DNA of 64,000 nt from Harmothoe impar (Eukaryota; Annelida; Polychaeta; Phyllodocida; Polynoidae): contig OX381714.1 in assembly GCA_947462335.1 (NCBI GenBank), positions 58,263,800 to 58,327,799 on the forward strand, given 5' to 3'. Positions 44,281-54,062 of the stretch are shown one piece after another. The notes beneath the pieces are model-generated. The model was given only the letters and a program-made list of their open reading frames with translations, was not told the origin of the DNA and did no database searches. The position numbers and the translations under genes were made by a program. Within the stretch, counting starts at the first letter, position 1, and every line of letters starts with the position of its first letter.

Positions 44281-44362
44281 TACCAGGGCTGTATGCATCA
44301 TGCACATCATGACGATAGAGGTAAGCATGTATTAAAGCGCTATGCAGCCTGTAAAGGGTTAC
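44281..44362. mobile_element. TTAA-type palindromic MITE, copy m, right half
   Basis: Resumes TACCAGGGCTGTATGCATCA, the complement half of the left piece, and ends AAGCGCTATGCAGCCTGTAAAG then GGTTA. Confidence 0.7.
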
Positions 44363-44822
44363 TATAGTCTAGAGTTGGTGCTAGCAGCATCATGATAATA
44401 CAATAAAGCGCTATGCCGCCTATAAAGGGTTATTATACAGAGTTGGTGCTAGCAGCATCATAATGGCGTATTAAGACAGCATGCCGCCTTTAAAGGGTTA
44501 TTATACAGCATCATAATGGAGTATTAAGGCAGCATGCCGCCTTTAAAGGGTTATTATACAGCATCATAATGGAGTATTAAGGCAGCATGCCGCCTTTAAA
44601 GGGTTATTATACAGCATCATAATGGAGTATTAAGGCAGCATGCCGCCTTTAAAGGGTTATTATACAGCATCATAATGGAGTATTAAGGCAGCATGCCGCC
44701 TTTAAAGGGTTATTATACAGCATCATAATGGAGTATTAAGGCAGCATGCCGCCTTTAAAGGGTTATTATACAGCATCATAATGGAGTATTAAGGCAGCAT
44801 GCCGCCTTTAGAGGGTTATCAT
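44325..44822 (+). repeat. 53-bp satellite derived from the MITE terminus
   Basis: Two longer starter units (about 75-77 bp, containing GAGTTGGTGCTAGCAGCATC) are followed by seven units at exact 53-bp spacing from 44479 to 44797. Each unit carries GCATGCCGCCTTTAAAGGGTT, the MITE right end, plus ATTATACAGCATCATAATGG. The units are nearly identical, so amplification is recent. Confidence 0.95.
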
Positions 44823-44838
44823 AGAGTTGGTGCTGGCC

Positions 44839-45454
44839 TGCAGGTAGGTGCCTGGTGGGGCAGGTCTCTGGCTGCAGGTAGGTGCCTGGTGGGGCAGGTC
44901 TCTGACTGCAGGTAGGTGCCTGGTGGGGCAGGTCTCTGGCTGCAGGTAGGTGCCTGGTGGGGCAGGTCTCTGACTGCAGGTAGGTGCCTGGTGGGGCAGG
45001 TCTCTGGCTGCAGGTAGGTGCCTGGTGGGGCAGGTCTCTGACTGCAGGTAGGTGCCTGGTGGGGCAGGTCTCTGACTGCAGGTAGGTGCCTGGTGGGGCA
45101 GGTCTCTGACTGCAGGTAGGTGCCTGGTGGGGCAGGTCTCTGGCTGCAGGTAGGTGCCTGGTGGGGCAGGTCTCTGGCTGCAGGTAGGTGCCTGGTGGGG
45201 CAGGTCTCTGGCTGCAGGTAGGTGCCTGGTGGGGCAGGTCTCTGGCTGCAGGTAGGTGCCTGGTGGGGCAGGTCTCTGGCTGCAGGTAGGTGCCTGGTGG
45301 GGCAGGTCTCTGACTGCAGGTAGGTGCCTGGTGGGGCAGGTCTCTGGCTGCAGGTAGGTGCCTGGTGGGGCAGGTCTCTGACTGCAGGTAGGTGCCTGGT
45401 GGGGCAGGTCTCTGACTGCAGGTAGGTGCCTGGTGGGGCAGGTCTCTGGCTGCA
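44839..45454 (+). repeat. 34-bp minisatellite, 18 units
   Basis: Unit CAGGTAGGTGCCTGGTGGGG plus CAGGTCTCTGRCTG, repeated about 18 times. The R position is the main variable base; in order the units read GAGAGAAAGGGGGAGAAG. Since 34 is not a multiple of three, three units (102 nt) give a 34-residue peptide repeat in each of the long minus-strand frames, which are therefore artefacts. It starts one GAGTTGGTGCTGG after the 53-bp array. Confidence 0.97.
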
Positions 45455-45724
45455 TGGGTTTATTGCACCTCTTTGTCTTTGTACCTTACCCAGGTATTGA
45501 CTCCTGGGTAGCAATGAAAGGGAATGGCTGAGTGACTCAAGGATTTTAAGGGCACGGCACAATAGGCAGCGGATGGCTGATATTGAACCTTACACGGTGT
45601 GTATAGTAGAAGGTGGTGACTGTGGGGGTGGAGGTTGTGCCTTGTTTGTCCACCTGCACACCTCTATTGTCACTTTGTGTAAGCAGCAACTTGTTTTTGT
45701 GTGCTTGTGTATGATATGTTAGAC

Positions 45725-46236
45725 CTCTAAGGGCAGCATAGTGCTTGATTTAATGCACTACCGTATTCGACGTAATAAGCGCACAGTGCGCTTAAAAAAA
45801 TATTTTAAACTAAAAAAAACAAAAACACATTTTAATCCTAATAAGAGCACACCCCCACACCCAGTTTTTCCAAATTTCAGCTATTTCAGCATCGTGTTCG
45901 ACCTAATGAGCACACAATACCATTAACAAAGTATTCTATCACACGTTTCTAATAGGTAACTATTTAATTGGGCTAAAGATAATGACATATATTGGGGGTT
46001 TTCAAGTCCAAAATTGGTCCAAAATGGCCCAAAAAGGGGTGTGTGCGCTTATTAGGGGATGTGCGCTTATTAGGTCGAATACGGTATACCTTTTTGTCGC
46101 CATGATGCTTGAATACAGCATAGTGAGTAACTCACCAGCGCTACATTCATGCATCATTCCGACCCTCCTATCGAAGGGTTGGCATGATGCACCATTCTGT
46201 GCTGGGCGATTTACTTGCCTACAATGTAGTACATAG
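45725..46236. mobile_element. TTAA-type palindromic MITE, copy n, split by a nested element
   Basis: Left part 45725-45760 (CTCTAAGGGCAGCATAGTGC then TAATGCACTA) and right part 46085-46236 (TTTTTGTCGCCATGATGCTT, GTGAGTAACTCACC, CATTCATGCATCATTCCG). The family's normal order is continuous once 45761-46084 and one TA are removed. Confidence 0.85.
45759..46086. mobile_element. CCGTATTCGACC element, 324 bp, TA target duplication
   Basis: Element 45761-46084 has ends CCGTATTCGACGTAATAAGC and its complement GCTTATTAGGTCGAATACGG (one mismatch), flanked by TA at 45759-45760 and 46085-46086. Internal repeats of the end (TTCGACCTAATGAGCACAC; GTGCGCTTATTAGGGG) occur. TA duplication suggests Tc1/mariner mobilisation. 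Confidence 0.9.
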
Positions 46237-46239
46237 TAC

Positions 46240-48561
46240 AAAACGCATGTGTTTGGCTCATCATCATTTGAAAAATAAACTTCTAAAATGTTTAGCCAGT
46301 GAAATTGAAAAGGAGCTTAGGATCTGAGCTGAGTAAGCGTATAATGTAAAAGGTGGAATCATAAACAGCATTGCCAAAAACTTTTTATGCACACAGGCCA
46401 CGTGTGTGTGTGTAGGGGGGGGGGGGGGGCTCTGCACCTGTTTTCCCCTTTCAACGTTGTTAGTTCCCTTGCATTATGGGAAAACAAGTTTTGAAAACAA
46501 TGATTTTGGAAATCCATGTAATGACTGTGAGTCACACCTGTCAAAGTCCCAGAGCTGTCCTCGGACAACGACCTTAGAACACTCGGCCATCAATTAATCT
46601 CATTGTGTTCAGGCGACACACATAACGCTAGGATTCACCAATATTGATGATCAACAGGCAGCAAAAGAAAGTAAGAATAGAATTCTAAAATGTCAAATCT
46701 GGTTTATGAACTCTTGCCAAAGGGTCACCTTTCATTGGCTTCTTTAATAATCAAACTGACTAAATCTGCAAATGTTCTCAATCTGTTTTGAGAGTGTTGC
46801 CACGGTAACTAAGGATCCTAGTTTCTGGCTGACTACTGGGAGGCGCTGACGGTAGGAGTATGTAACACAAAGCGGCAATGAGCCCCCCCCCCCCCCCATC
46901 CCCATGTCTACTCTGGATACATGTGCTCATAACAGTCTCCTTACCCTTGTGAGGGGCGGAGTAAGGGCGGGTGGAGGAGGCTGGGGCTGATGGAATAGGG
47001 CTAAAAGATCGGCCCCTTCTGCTATGCCCCAGAATCTATCCATCTTGCCCCCCCCCCCCCCCCCCCGGGCCCTACTTGTTGGCACCCACGTGGTAGGGTG
47101 TGGCGCTGAGGGGTGCTGGCACGCGCCCCTCTGGAGGCCCAGGTATGAGGGCGCTATGGGATCAGGTAAACAAGTTGTTGTTTACCAGCCCAACCCCATA
47201 CCTCCTCCATTGTGGGTCAAACCGGCACTCTGCACCATACCAGGGTTTTGGTTTTATAACTACAACTGTATCATATAGAAGGGAAGATGGGGACTACCTA
47301 AGTAAATGGGGGTGCAGAGGGGTCGCCCCTCAGGTCGGAAAGTCGCCGAAATTAAGGGTCCCAGGTCACAAAGTCGCTTTTTTAGACCATTTATCCTTTA
47401 GTCAATTTTTTTCCAAAAGTCGCCAGGTCGCTTTTATTATTGTACCAGGTCGCCAGGTCGCCTGGAAAACACCCCAGATCGCCAGTGTGCTTTTGACCCA
47501 TCTGGAGCCACAGTAATTGAGTGCTCACGCCCCCCTCCCCTTTGCATGGGTCAGTCAGACTTTGACTCCCTAACTAGAGTTAGTATGTAGGGTCTTAAAC
47601 GCACTTACCAGTCCAGGAGGTGTAAAAGACTCGGATATAGAAGTCAAGTGTAAACTATTATTAGATGAATGTTTCAAAAAGGGTTTTGTAGGTTTAGATG
47701 TATAACTACCTTTGTACGCTATATCCACACATGTCTGTACATGTCTGGGTGGGGCCTTTACAGTTAGAGAAGTCACTGCTCAGGCAGCTCAGAGGTATCA
47801 GCAGTTGTCAAATGGTGCTCCTTGGTGATTTGGCCCATAAAGGGTTATACCATTCATTACACGCTGACAGTGTTGTTAGATTAACCAAGCTAAATTTAGA
47901 AATTACTCTACATGAGACTAGAATCACGGACAATGATAGCAAAAAATATACAAAAAATGTGGGTTAGCTTTTGTCTTCCCACCTGTATACCCCACACCTA
48001 CGCAGAGTGCAGACCACTTTGTACAGTACCAGCATTAATGCCAAACCAGACATCCGCAGCTATTTATAAACTGTACGTGAACTTTTTGTGTTAAGTCAAA
48101 CCAAAAATAGAATTGTAGAGGGAAATCAGGCTTGAATTCTTCATGCCGGAGGTACACATAAGGGCCTAGTCAGTATGAGCGGGTCAACGCTCTCAAAAAT
48201 ATATACAGGTATAATTCTTCTTATTACAGACATGAAAGTTGGGTATCGACAAAACCCCTGAAAAGGTACTCAATTGCCCTTAAACCGCCACTTTCAGTGT
48301 ATATTCAAAGATGGGGGAAATACTTGACCACTTACAAATCTGGATTCTTAGAACTACCGGTAGGTTTTATAAAAACTGAAATAAGCTCCCCAAACCCTGC
48401 CCCCAGTCAGAGTTTACCAAATCAGCCGGTGACACAAGAGACCTTTCTTCAGATTATACCACCTGAATATAAATCACATTTAAAATCGGTAAAAAATAAT
48501 TTGGCAATATATGTATATCCTGACAGGACCTTGGCTGACTATTTTTTTTTCATTATTCTTT
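46240..48561. other. Non-coding sequence, several C/G runs and AGGTCGC repeats
   Basis: G run at about 46417-46430, C runs at about 46881-46897 and 47047-47066. From 47325 to 47470 the word AGGTCGC or AAGTCGC recurs at least eight times, like the interior of the element at 48570-49568. The segment 48235-48330 repeats 13914-14058. Frames here have no recognisable domains. Confidence 0.45.
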
Positions 48562-48777
48562 CCTCTGCTGGCTATCTACTGCATTAGGTCGCCTGGGGGT
48601 TGGAAGTAAAAAGTGGAATCTTAATCAAAGATACGGAATACCTACTCCATGTACAAATGTACCTCCTACTTATACTACTTAGAATATATGCTTTCTTGGG
48701 TTCCTCCCGTTTATAGATGTTGAAATTTTCTAGCATTCTATGGTTCTACCATGGAGGACTGGGGTATAGTTGTTCCT

Positions 48778-48978
48778 GGTTCAGATGATTCCCTTTATTT
48801 CGTTAATTCAATGAATACTTTTCTTTTTTTTATAAATTCCAAAAATAAATACACAGTGCTGCCATTGATCAAATTATTCCCTTAATGTTTTCAAATCATT
48901 GTAATATCTATTCATGTAACAATATTTTCTCACTCAATTTATGCAGTAAATTAACGAAATAAAGGGAATAATTGAACC
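48778..48978. mobile_element. 201-bp MITE nested in the hAT-like element
   Basis: GGTTCAGATGATTCCCTTTA, continuing TTTCGTTAATT, at the left and AATTAACGAAATAAAGGGAA, continuing TAATTGAACC, at the right are inverted repeats of about 30 bp. The interior is AT-rich. No clear target duplication. Confidence 0.8.
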
Positions 48979-49079
48979 TCTCCAAAGAAGACCCCCCAAA
49001 AAAAACTACAAAAGATTGTCCCCCCAAAAAATAAAATAAAGCCAATTTTCTGAACAGATACTACCTTCCTTTCGATGGA

Positions 49080-49378
49080 ATGTTTTTAGCTTGAGAGGGT
49101 GTCCTGCCTATATATACTACCGCTATAGGTCACCCTAAAGGTATTTTATAATTAGGTCGCACTGGATTTTAGGTCACCCTTAACCATTTTATCTTGAATC
49201 CCCCCAAAAATTCCAAGCCCCATTTTCTATATTTCTTAGCCCCCATAAGGAAAACCCTTTCCCCCGGGATTCCTTTCCCTGGAATGGTTTTAGCTTGAGA
49301 GGGTGTCCTGCCTATATATACTACCGCTATAGGTCGCCCTAAAGGTATTTTATAATTAGGTCGCACTGGATTTTAGGT
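49080..49378 (+). repeat. ~95-bp direct repeat, two copies 203 bp apart
   Basis: TTTTAGCTTGAGAGGGTGTC, CTGCCTATATATACTACCGC, TATAGGTCRCCCTAAAGG and TAATTAGGTCGCACTGG occur in both 49080-49175 and 49283-49378 with few differences. Confidence 0.9.
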
Positions 49379-49576
49379 CGCACTGGAAATAAACACTACA
49401 TGGTGTTGAGTGCATTGAATTGAATATAAAATAACCTGATACATGTACAATACACTCGGTTACTTTCCGTTTACTGCCATTAGCATTCCACTTTTTACTT
49501 CCAACCATCATGAACCTCATAAAATGTGGTATATTGTAATTGAGGGCGACCTAATCCGGTAGATAGCCCCTCTGCT

Positions 49577-49935
49577 TTATATCTGAATTCAGAATTTTAC
49601 ATCTTGTACAATAAGGTTATTTTCTAGGCCGGTTTTAGCCTAGATCTGTCTGCTACAGGTGCTGTGTAGATCTATTGGGCCACCCTTAAACCCATTCATA
49701 ATGTATAGCCACATAGAGGAGACAAGCAGCCTTCAGCCGTGCCCAACACACTACATGTACGGACACTTCAAAGGGTGCTGATAGTGGCAAATTACAGCCA
49801 GGGCACACGTATAGCATCCATCACACTCCATGTTGGTGTATAAAACAATGTCTTCCCTGTTTAAAAACAGGTTACATGATAAAAGCTTATTGATGTGGAT
49901 GAGTGCGTTGTGTGGAGGGGGAATGGCTACTACCC
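49577..49935. other. Non-coding sequence, nothing recognised
   Basis: No gene or repeat structure was seen between the hAT-like element and the small AAGCGC element. Confidence 0.4.
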
Positions 49936-50044
49936 TACGGTCGCGTTTAAGCGCCGGGTATTGAATGAGCGCTTGTCTTGTATAAGCACCGGGGGTAAAC
50001 ACCCTCCAAAGTTATAAGCGCCGGGGCGCTTAAACACAACGGTA
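49936..50044. mobile_element. 105-bp AAGCGC palindromic MITE with TA duplication
   Basis: Element 49938-50042: CGGTCGCGTTTAAGCGCCGG at the left, GGGCGCTTAAACACAACGG at the right, flanked by TA on both sides. It is the shortest and clearest member of the group that includes 16386-16575 and 31099-31260. Confidence 0.85.
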
Positions 50045-51830
50045 CGGCATGTAGCTGAAGGTTGCTTTACTACACCTAGTTAAAGACGGCCGACCGACCC
50101 TAGCTTTTTTGAGGAAATGTTATCCTTTTACTAATGCAATTTTGGTCACCCCCCTCCCCACAAAAAAAGAGCGAGAAAAAAGAAAAAGAACTGTGGCGGA
50201 AACACTGTTTTCTGTCTCTAATACCCCATTTTCAAAAATAGTTTCCGACAAGTTATGGCTCTCTAATAAATGTCTACAGATTAAATTCATTATCTTGTTT
50301 ACTTCATTTCAGGAGCATTAGCAGCATTATAGCAATTCCCCAAACCAGCCTCGTGCACCATGCTATGCAGTGATTTGTCCCATTAGTTACTAATTGGGTT
50401 AGTGGTATTTCTATTGTTAAGTTTCTCAGCATTTCCAACTTGAGACACAACTAGCATCCACACAATGCAAATGAGACCAATTGCAACAAGAGTCGGTCTC
50501 GACTCAGTTCTGGTAGAATTATTTGGGGATGTGAGTGTGAATAGAATGCGGTCGTTATTACTATAAATAGATCTGGGAAACCCTAAAACACTCATCTCTG
50601 AAAAGGGACGCCCTTTTTGAATGCCAATTACGGCAGAGCGCGTGCCAAGTTCCGGTGCTATTTCTAACCAGACTTTGGCGCAGATTGTCTTTAAGGGAGA
50701 GGATTTCACCTAAACACAATCATCAATGATGTGTGGAATGGTCACAATAAAAAAGGCATTGGTCGGAATGGGACTATCTCTCTTTTACTACCATGGCAAA
50801 CCAGAGCAGAAATAACTGCCCTGTATCGTGTGTCCCATCAAAAATAACCCGCCAACAGAATTAACTTTGCATCCTGGAGAAGAGAAGGGGCGGGGATAGG
50901 GGGTTGGGTTGAAAGACACTATAGACAGTACATGGATAGCGCTTGCCAAGGGAGACCCGCCAATTTACAATAGCATCCAGGCCGTAAAATGCCAGTGGAG
51001 GAAGTTGGCTAAACGAAGTAGAGACAACACTTTCAATTCAGGTGCTGACAGGAGCTACTGGAGGTTTCCAAAGAGAAGCCACCCTGGAAGCCACATTGAA
51101 AGGGTCACTGAAGCCAATGGACTTTATAGTTTGGCAAGCTGCCAAGTGGTTAAGTGGTATCAGTGTGGTAACTGTGAACCCTGCTTCCAACAGGAGAAAG
51201 CTTCTTCAAGGCCCTCCCAATATCACTCCTTGTGCTCCAAGGCTCTCAGGCTTTGGCGGCCACTCCACTTCCTGTCCGATAAAGCCGTAGCTGAGTGCTT
51301 GAAGAGGATTGTGAGTAATGTGACGTAAGGTTTGCTAGAACTAGAAGGGAGAAGCCCAGCATTTGGTACAAGTATTACCGTAGGACTAATGAGGTAAATG
51401 GTAGGTTTCCCCACGTGTATGTCTGATTGAATGTTGCAAGGGTAAGGTGCGCGTCCTTACACAGTAAGTATTGTCATACAGTATTATTTCTTCTTATAAT
51501 CTATATGTCTATTTTAGCAGGGTATTAGAGGCTACATGTTGCATCATTTTAGAAACGTTATGACTCTAAGGCAGTAGATTAAGAGGCATGGATCCAGCAG
51601 TTCTCGGCTCTGCAATCCACTGTGTAGACATCTTCTGGAGGCTGATACAAATCACTTGTAAGTTTTACTTTTAATAGTGTCCATGCCCGGACCATGGCCA
51701 TGGGGTTTGCGAGGAGGGGGCAGATTAATTTAAGTATCGAACTGTTCGTTTTTAGGTTCTTTCATGGTGGATACGATGACCACTATGCTTAAGTACTAGA
51801 AATAGACAAAGGTGCATCAGTAGAGTCTCT
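50045..51830. other. Single-copy non-coding sequence
   Basis: A 139-codon plus-strand frame at 50909-51328 is open, but I recognise no domain in it. It overlaps another open frame at 51042-51290 and has no convincing start or splice context. Otherwise nothing was seen. Confidence 0.35.
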
Positions 51831-51834
51831 CACA

Positions 51835-51875
51835 GAGGGTTATTTCACGAGGCGAAGCCGAGTGAAATAACCCTC
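51835..51875. repeat. Hairpin of a GTTATTTCAC-type repeat
   Basis: GAGGGTTATTTCAC and GTGAAATAACCCTC are perfect 14-bp arms around GAGGCGAAGCCGA. Related words (GTGAAATACGGGAGTGGG, GGTTATTTCATGG) follow up to 52160, suggesting a larger degenerate fold-back repeat whose right end (CATGAAATAAACACAGAGAT) is at about 52340. Confidence 0.8.
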
Positions 51876-52370
51876 AGTGGGGAACTCTATGAGTGTTCCT
51901 TTGTGTTTATTTCATGTTATTATTAACAATGTTCATCAGAATTCCACTTAATTGCTCTGAAAAAGCAAATTCATCGTGGTTAGATCAACGATTTTGGTGA
52001 TTTGACAGGCCGTGAAATACGGGAGTGGGTTATTTCATGGGACTGTTAAATACGGCCTTCCTTGGTTGAGTCAATGGGAGTGTTGTATTCACCATGAAAT
52101 AAATCCTGTATCTCATGCCCCCCATGGGATACGGCTTTGGCTTTATTTTTGCCCTACCAGCAGTAACCTAATTACATTTTGGAAGATTTTTATGTAGTTA
52201 TTTCAGAAGACAGCGGAAAGCATTGTTTTTGTTTCTTGAACACAAAAGGGAACCCAGGTTACTAGAATCAAGTATAAATTGCCTCCTTTACAGAGAGACC
52301 ACTACTACTGTAGTTTTAAAATGGAATTGGTCAACATTTACATGAAATAAACACAGAGATCCACTCAAAT

Positions 52371-52862
52371 GAGTCTGAACTCCTTGTTTCTCCACTCGTG
52401 AGACCTTGGGTCGCATCACACTCGGCTGCGCCTCGTGTGATGGCTGAGTCTCACAACCTTAGGCCAATGTTTTTGTCTCTGACCGGGTGCCGTCTCTGAC
52501 CAGGTGCAGTCTCTGACCGGGTGCCGTCTCTGAGTGGACATCACTTTGGGAGTTTAGTCACCTTCTACCAACCGCAGGAGTGGTACTTATAGTTACAAAA
52601 CAACTGCCATAACGTTTTTACAAATCCTTATATATGTGAGTATAGGTTTAACAATTAAAAAAACACTTTTCTCTGACACCAGGTCAGAGACGGCACCCGG
52701 TCAGAGACGGCACCCGGTCAGAGACGGCACCCGGTCAGGAGACGGCACCCGGTCAGAGACGGCACCCGATCAGAGACAAAAAACATTGGCTCAAGGTCGT
52801 GAGGACACAGCCTGATACGACCCCAAGGTCCCACTCGTGGAGAAACCTGTCGTTCAGACAGA
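52371..52862. mobile_element. Fold-back element with 17-bp subterminal tandem repeats
   Basis: Left arm: GTCTGAAC, GTTTCTCCACTCGTG, ACCTTGGGTCG, GCCAATGTTTTTGTCTCTGA, then four units of CGTCTCTGACCGGGTGC. Right arm: the complement of all these blocks in mirror order with about six units. The centre of about 125 bp is unrelated. Long inverted arms containing tandem repeats are typical of Foldback/Galileo-like elements, but no transposase or target duplication is seen. Confidence 0.8.
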
Positions 52863-52869
52863 TTATCCT

Positions 52870-53434
52870 GGACCTCTGTCTATGTGCCGGTATCTATCAT
52901 TTCCACCTCATATCACATCACTTTCAATTCACTTCTGAAGCGCAAAATGTAATATTAGTAAATGAACAATTCGTGGCAAACATCCAGAGGAGAATGCTTC
53001 GCTCCTCTGAGTCTGACTGGTTATTTTGTGGTGGAACAATATATAATATTGAATTTTGTAACCCAGGTCCAAATACGATTCATTTCATTATCTAATTATT
53101 AATTTCATTTGTCATTTGGATCGGGTCTAACCCCCCCCCCCCCCAAACCAGCCAATAATATTCCGTAAGTTCAATCCACCCTGGGCGCCCCCGTCCGAAA
53201 CACATCATGATCATCACCCTAATCTCTCAATGATTCAACTGTCATGTCAACAGAACAGCATTACAAAAATCATCCAGTCCTCAAGAATTCAGGTGAAGTC
53301 AACCAGATTTGTCGGATTTCACGTGACATGCTCATCCAGACTGCGCGTGAGACGGGTTGCTCTTCATCTGTGTTTATCCAATATTCAGATTACCGTGAAA
53401 ATGTAGATTTAATATACAATCTATGAATACCCTC
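52870..53434. other. Non-coding sequence next to the gap
   Basis: Contains the second copy of the dispersed fragment of 12898-12963 at about 52995-53075 and a C run at about 53131-53144. No gene was recognised. Confidence 0.45.
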
Positions 53435-53634
53435 NNNNNNNNNNNNNNNNNNNNNNNNNNNNNNNNNNNNNNNNNNNNNNNNNNNNNNNNNNNNNNNNNN
53501 NNNNNNNNNNNNNNNNNNNNNNNNNNNNNNNNNNNNNNNNNNNNNNNNNNNNNNNNNNNNNNNNNNNNNNNNNNNNNNNNNNNNNNNNNNNNNNNNNNNN
53601 NNNNNNNNNNNNNNNNNNNNNNNNNNNNNNNNNN
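53435..53634. other. Assembly gap, 200 N
   Basis: Exactly 200 N. The round number suggests a placeholder of unknown true length. It lies about 60 bp before the start of the clear match to copy 1, so the left junction of the duplication may be hidden in it. Confidence 0.99.
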
Positions 53635-53690
53635 CCTAACCCCCGGCCCTTCTCCTCCTCTTCGACCTGTCTCTCCTTCACGTCCTCTGT

Positions 53691-54062
53691 CACTACCATC
53701 TCCCCTCTGTCTCTGCCATCTCCCCTCTGTCTCTGCCATCTCCCCTCACTGCGTTATGTCATCTGTCTCTGCCATCTCCCCTCTCTGCGTTATGCCATCT
53801 GTCTCTGCATCTCCCCTCTGTCTCTGCATCTCCCCTCTCTGCGTTATGCCATCTGTCTCTGCCATCTCTCCTCTCTGCTTTATGCCATCTCTCCTCTCTG
53901 CGTTATGCCATCTGTCTCTGCCATCTCCCCTCTGCCTCTGCCATCCCCCTCTGCCATCTCCTCTCTCTCCGTTATATCTTCCGTCTCTGCCATCTCCCCT
54001 CTCTTTGTTATGGCCCCTCTCTCCCCATCGCCTTTCGGCCGTCTGTCCTCTGTCTTCTTCCA
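53691..54062 (+). repeat. CCATCTCCCCTCT minisatellite, long allele
   Basis: Same family as 29216-29400, with several extra units built from TGCGTTATGCCATCTGTCTC and TGCCATCTCCCCTCT. Confidence 0.9.

Larger units (their letters stand above)
48562..49576. mobile_element. 999-bp hAT-like non-autonomous element with perfect 8-bp target duplication
   Basis: Element 48570-49568 has ends GGCTATCTAC and GTAGATAGCC (perfect 10-bp inverted repeats; the match continues as GCATTAGGTCGCC against GGCGACCTAATCC). Both sides carry CCTCTGCT (48562-48569 and 49569-49576). TTGGAAGTAAAAAGTGGAAT near the left also recurs inverted near the right. No transposase frame. It contains a nested MITE (48778-48978) and a direct repeat of about 95 bp at 49080-49175 and 49283-49378. 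Confidence 0.92.

Noticed and set aside
44808..45562. Two long minus-strand frames (215 and 247 codons) with Cys-Pro-Thr-Arg-His-Leu-Pro repeats
   Set aside because: They are produced by the 34-bp tandem array, which cycles through all three frames every 102 bases. No start context or flanking domain.
50909..51328. 139-codon frame with a Cys-rich CGNCEPC segment
   Set aside because: No recognisable domain, an equally open overlapping frame, and no promoter or splice support.
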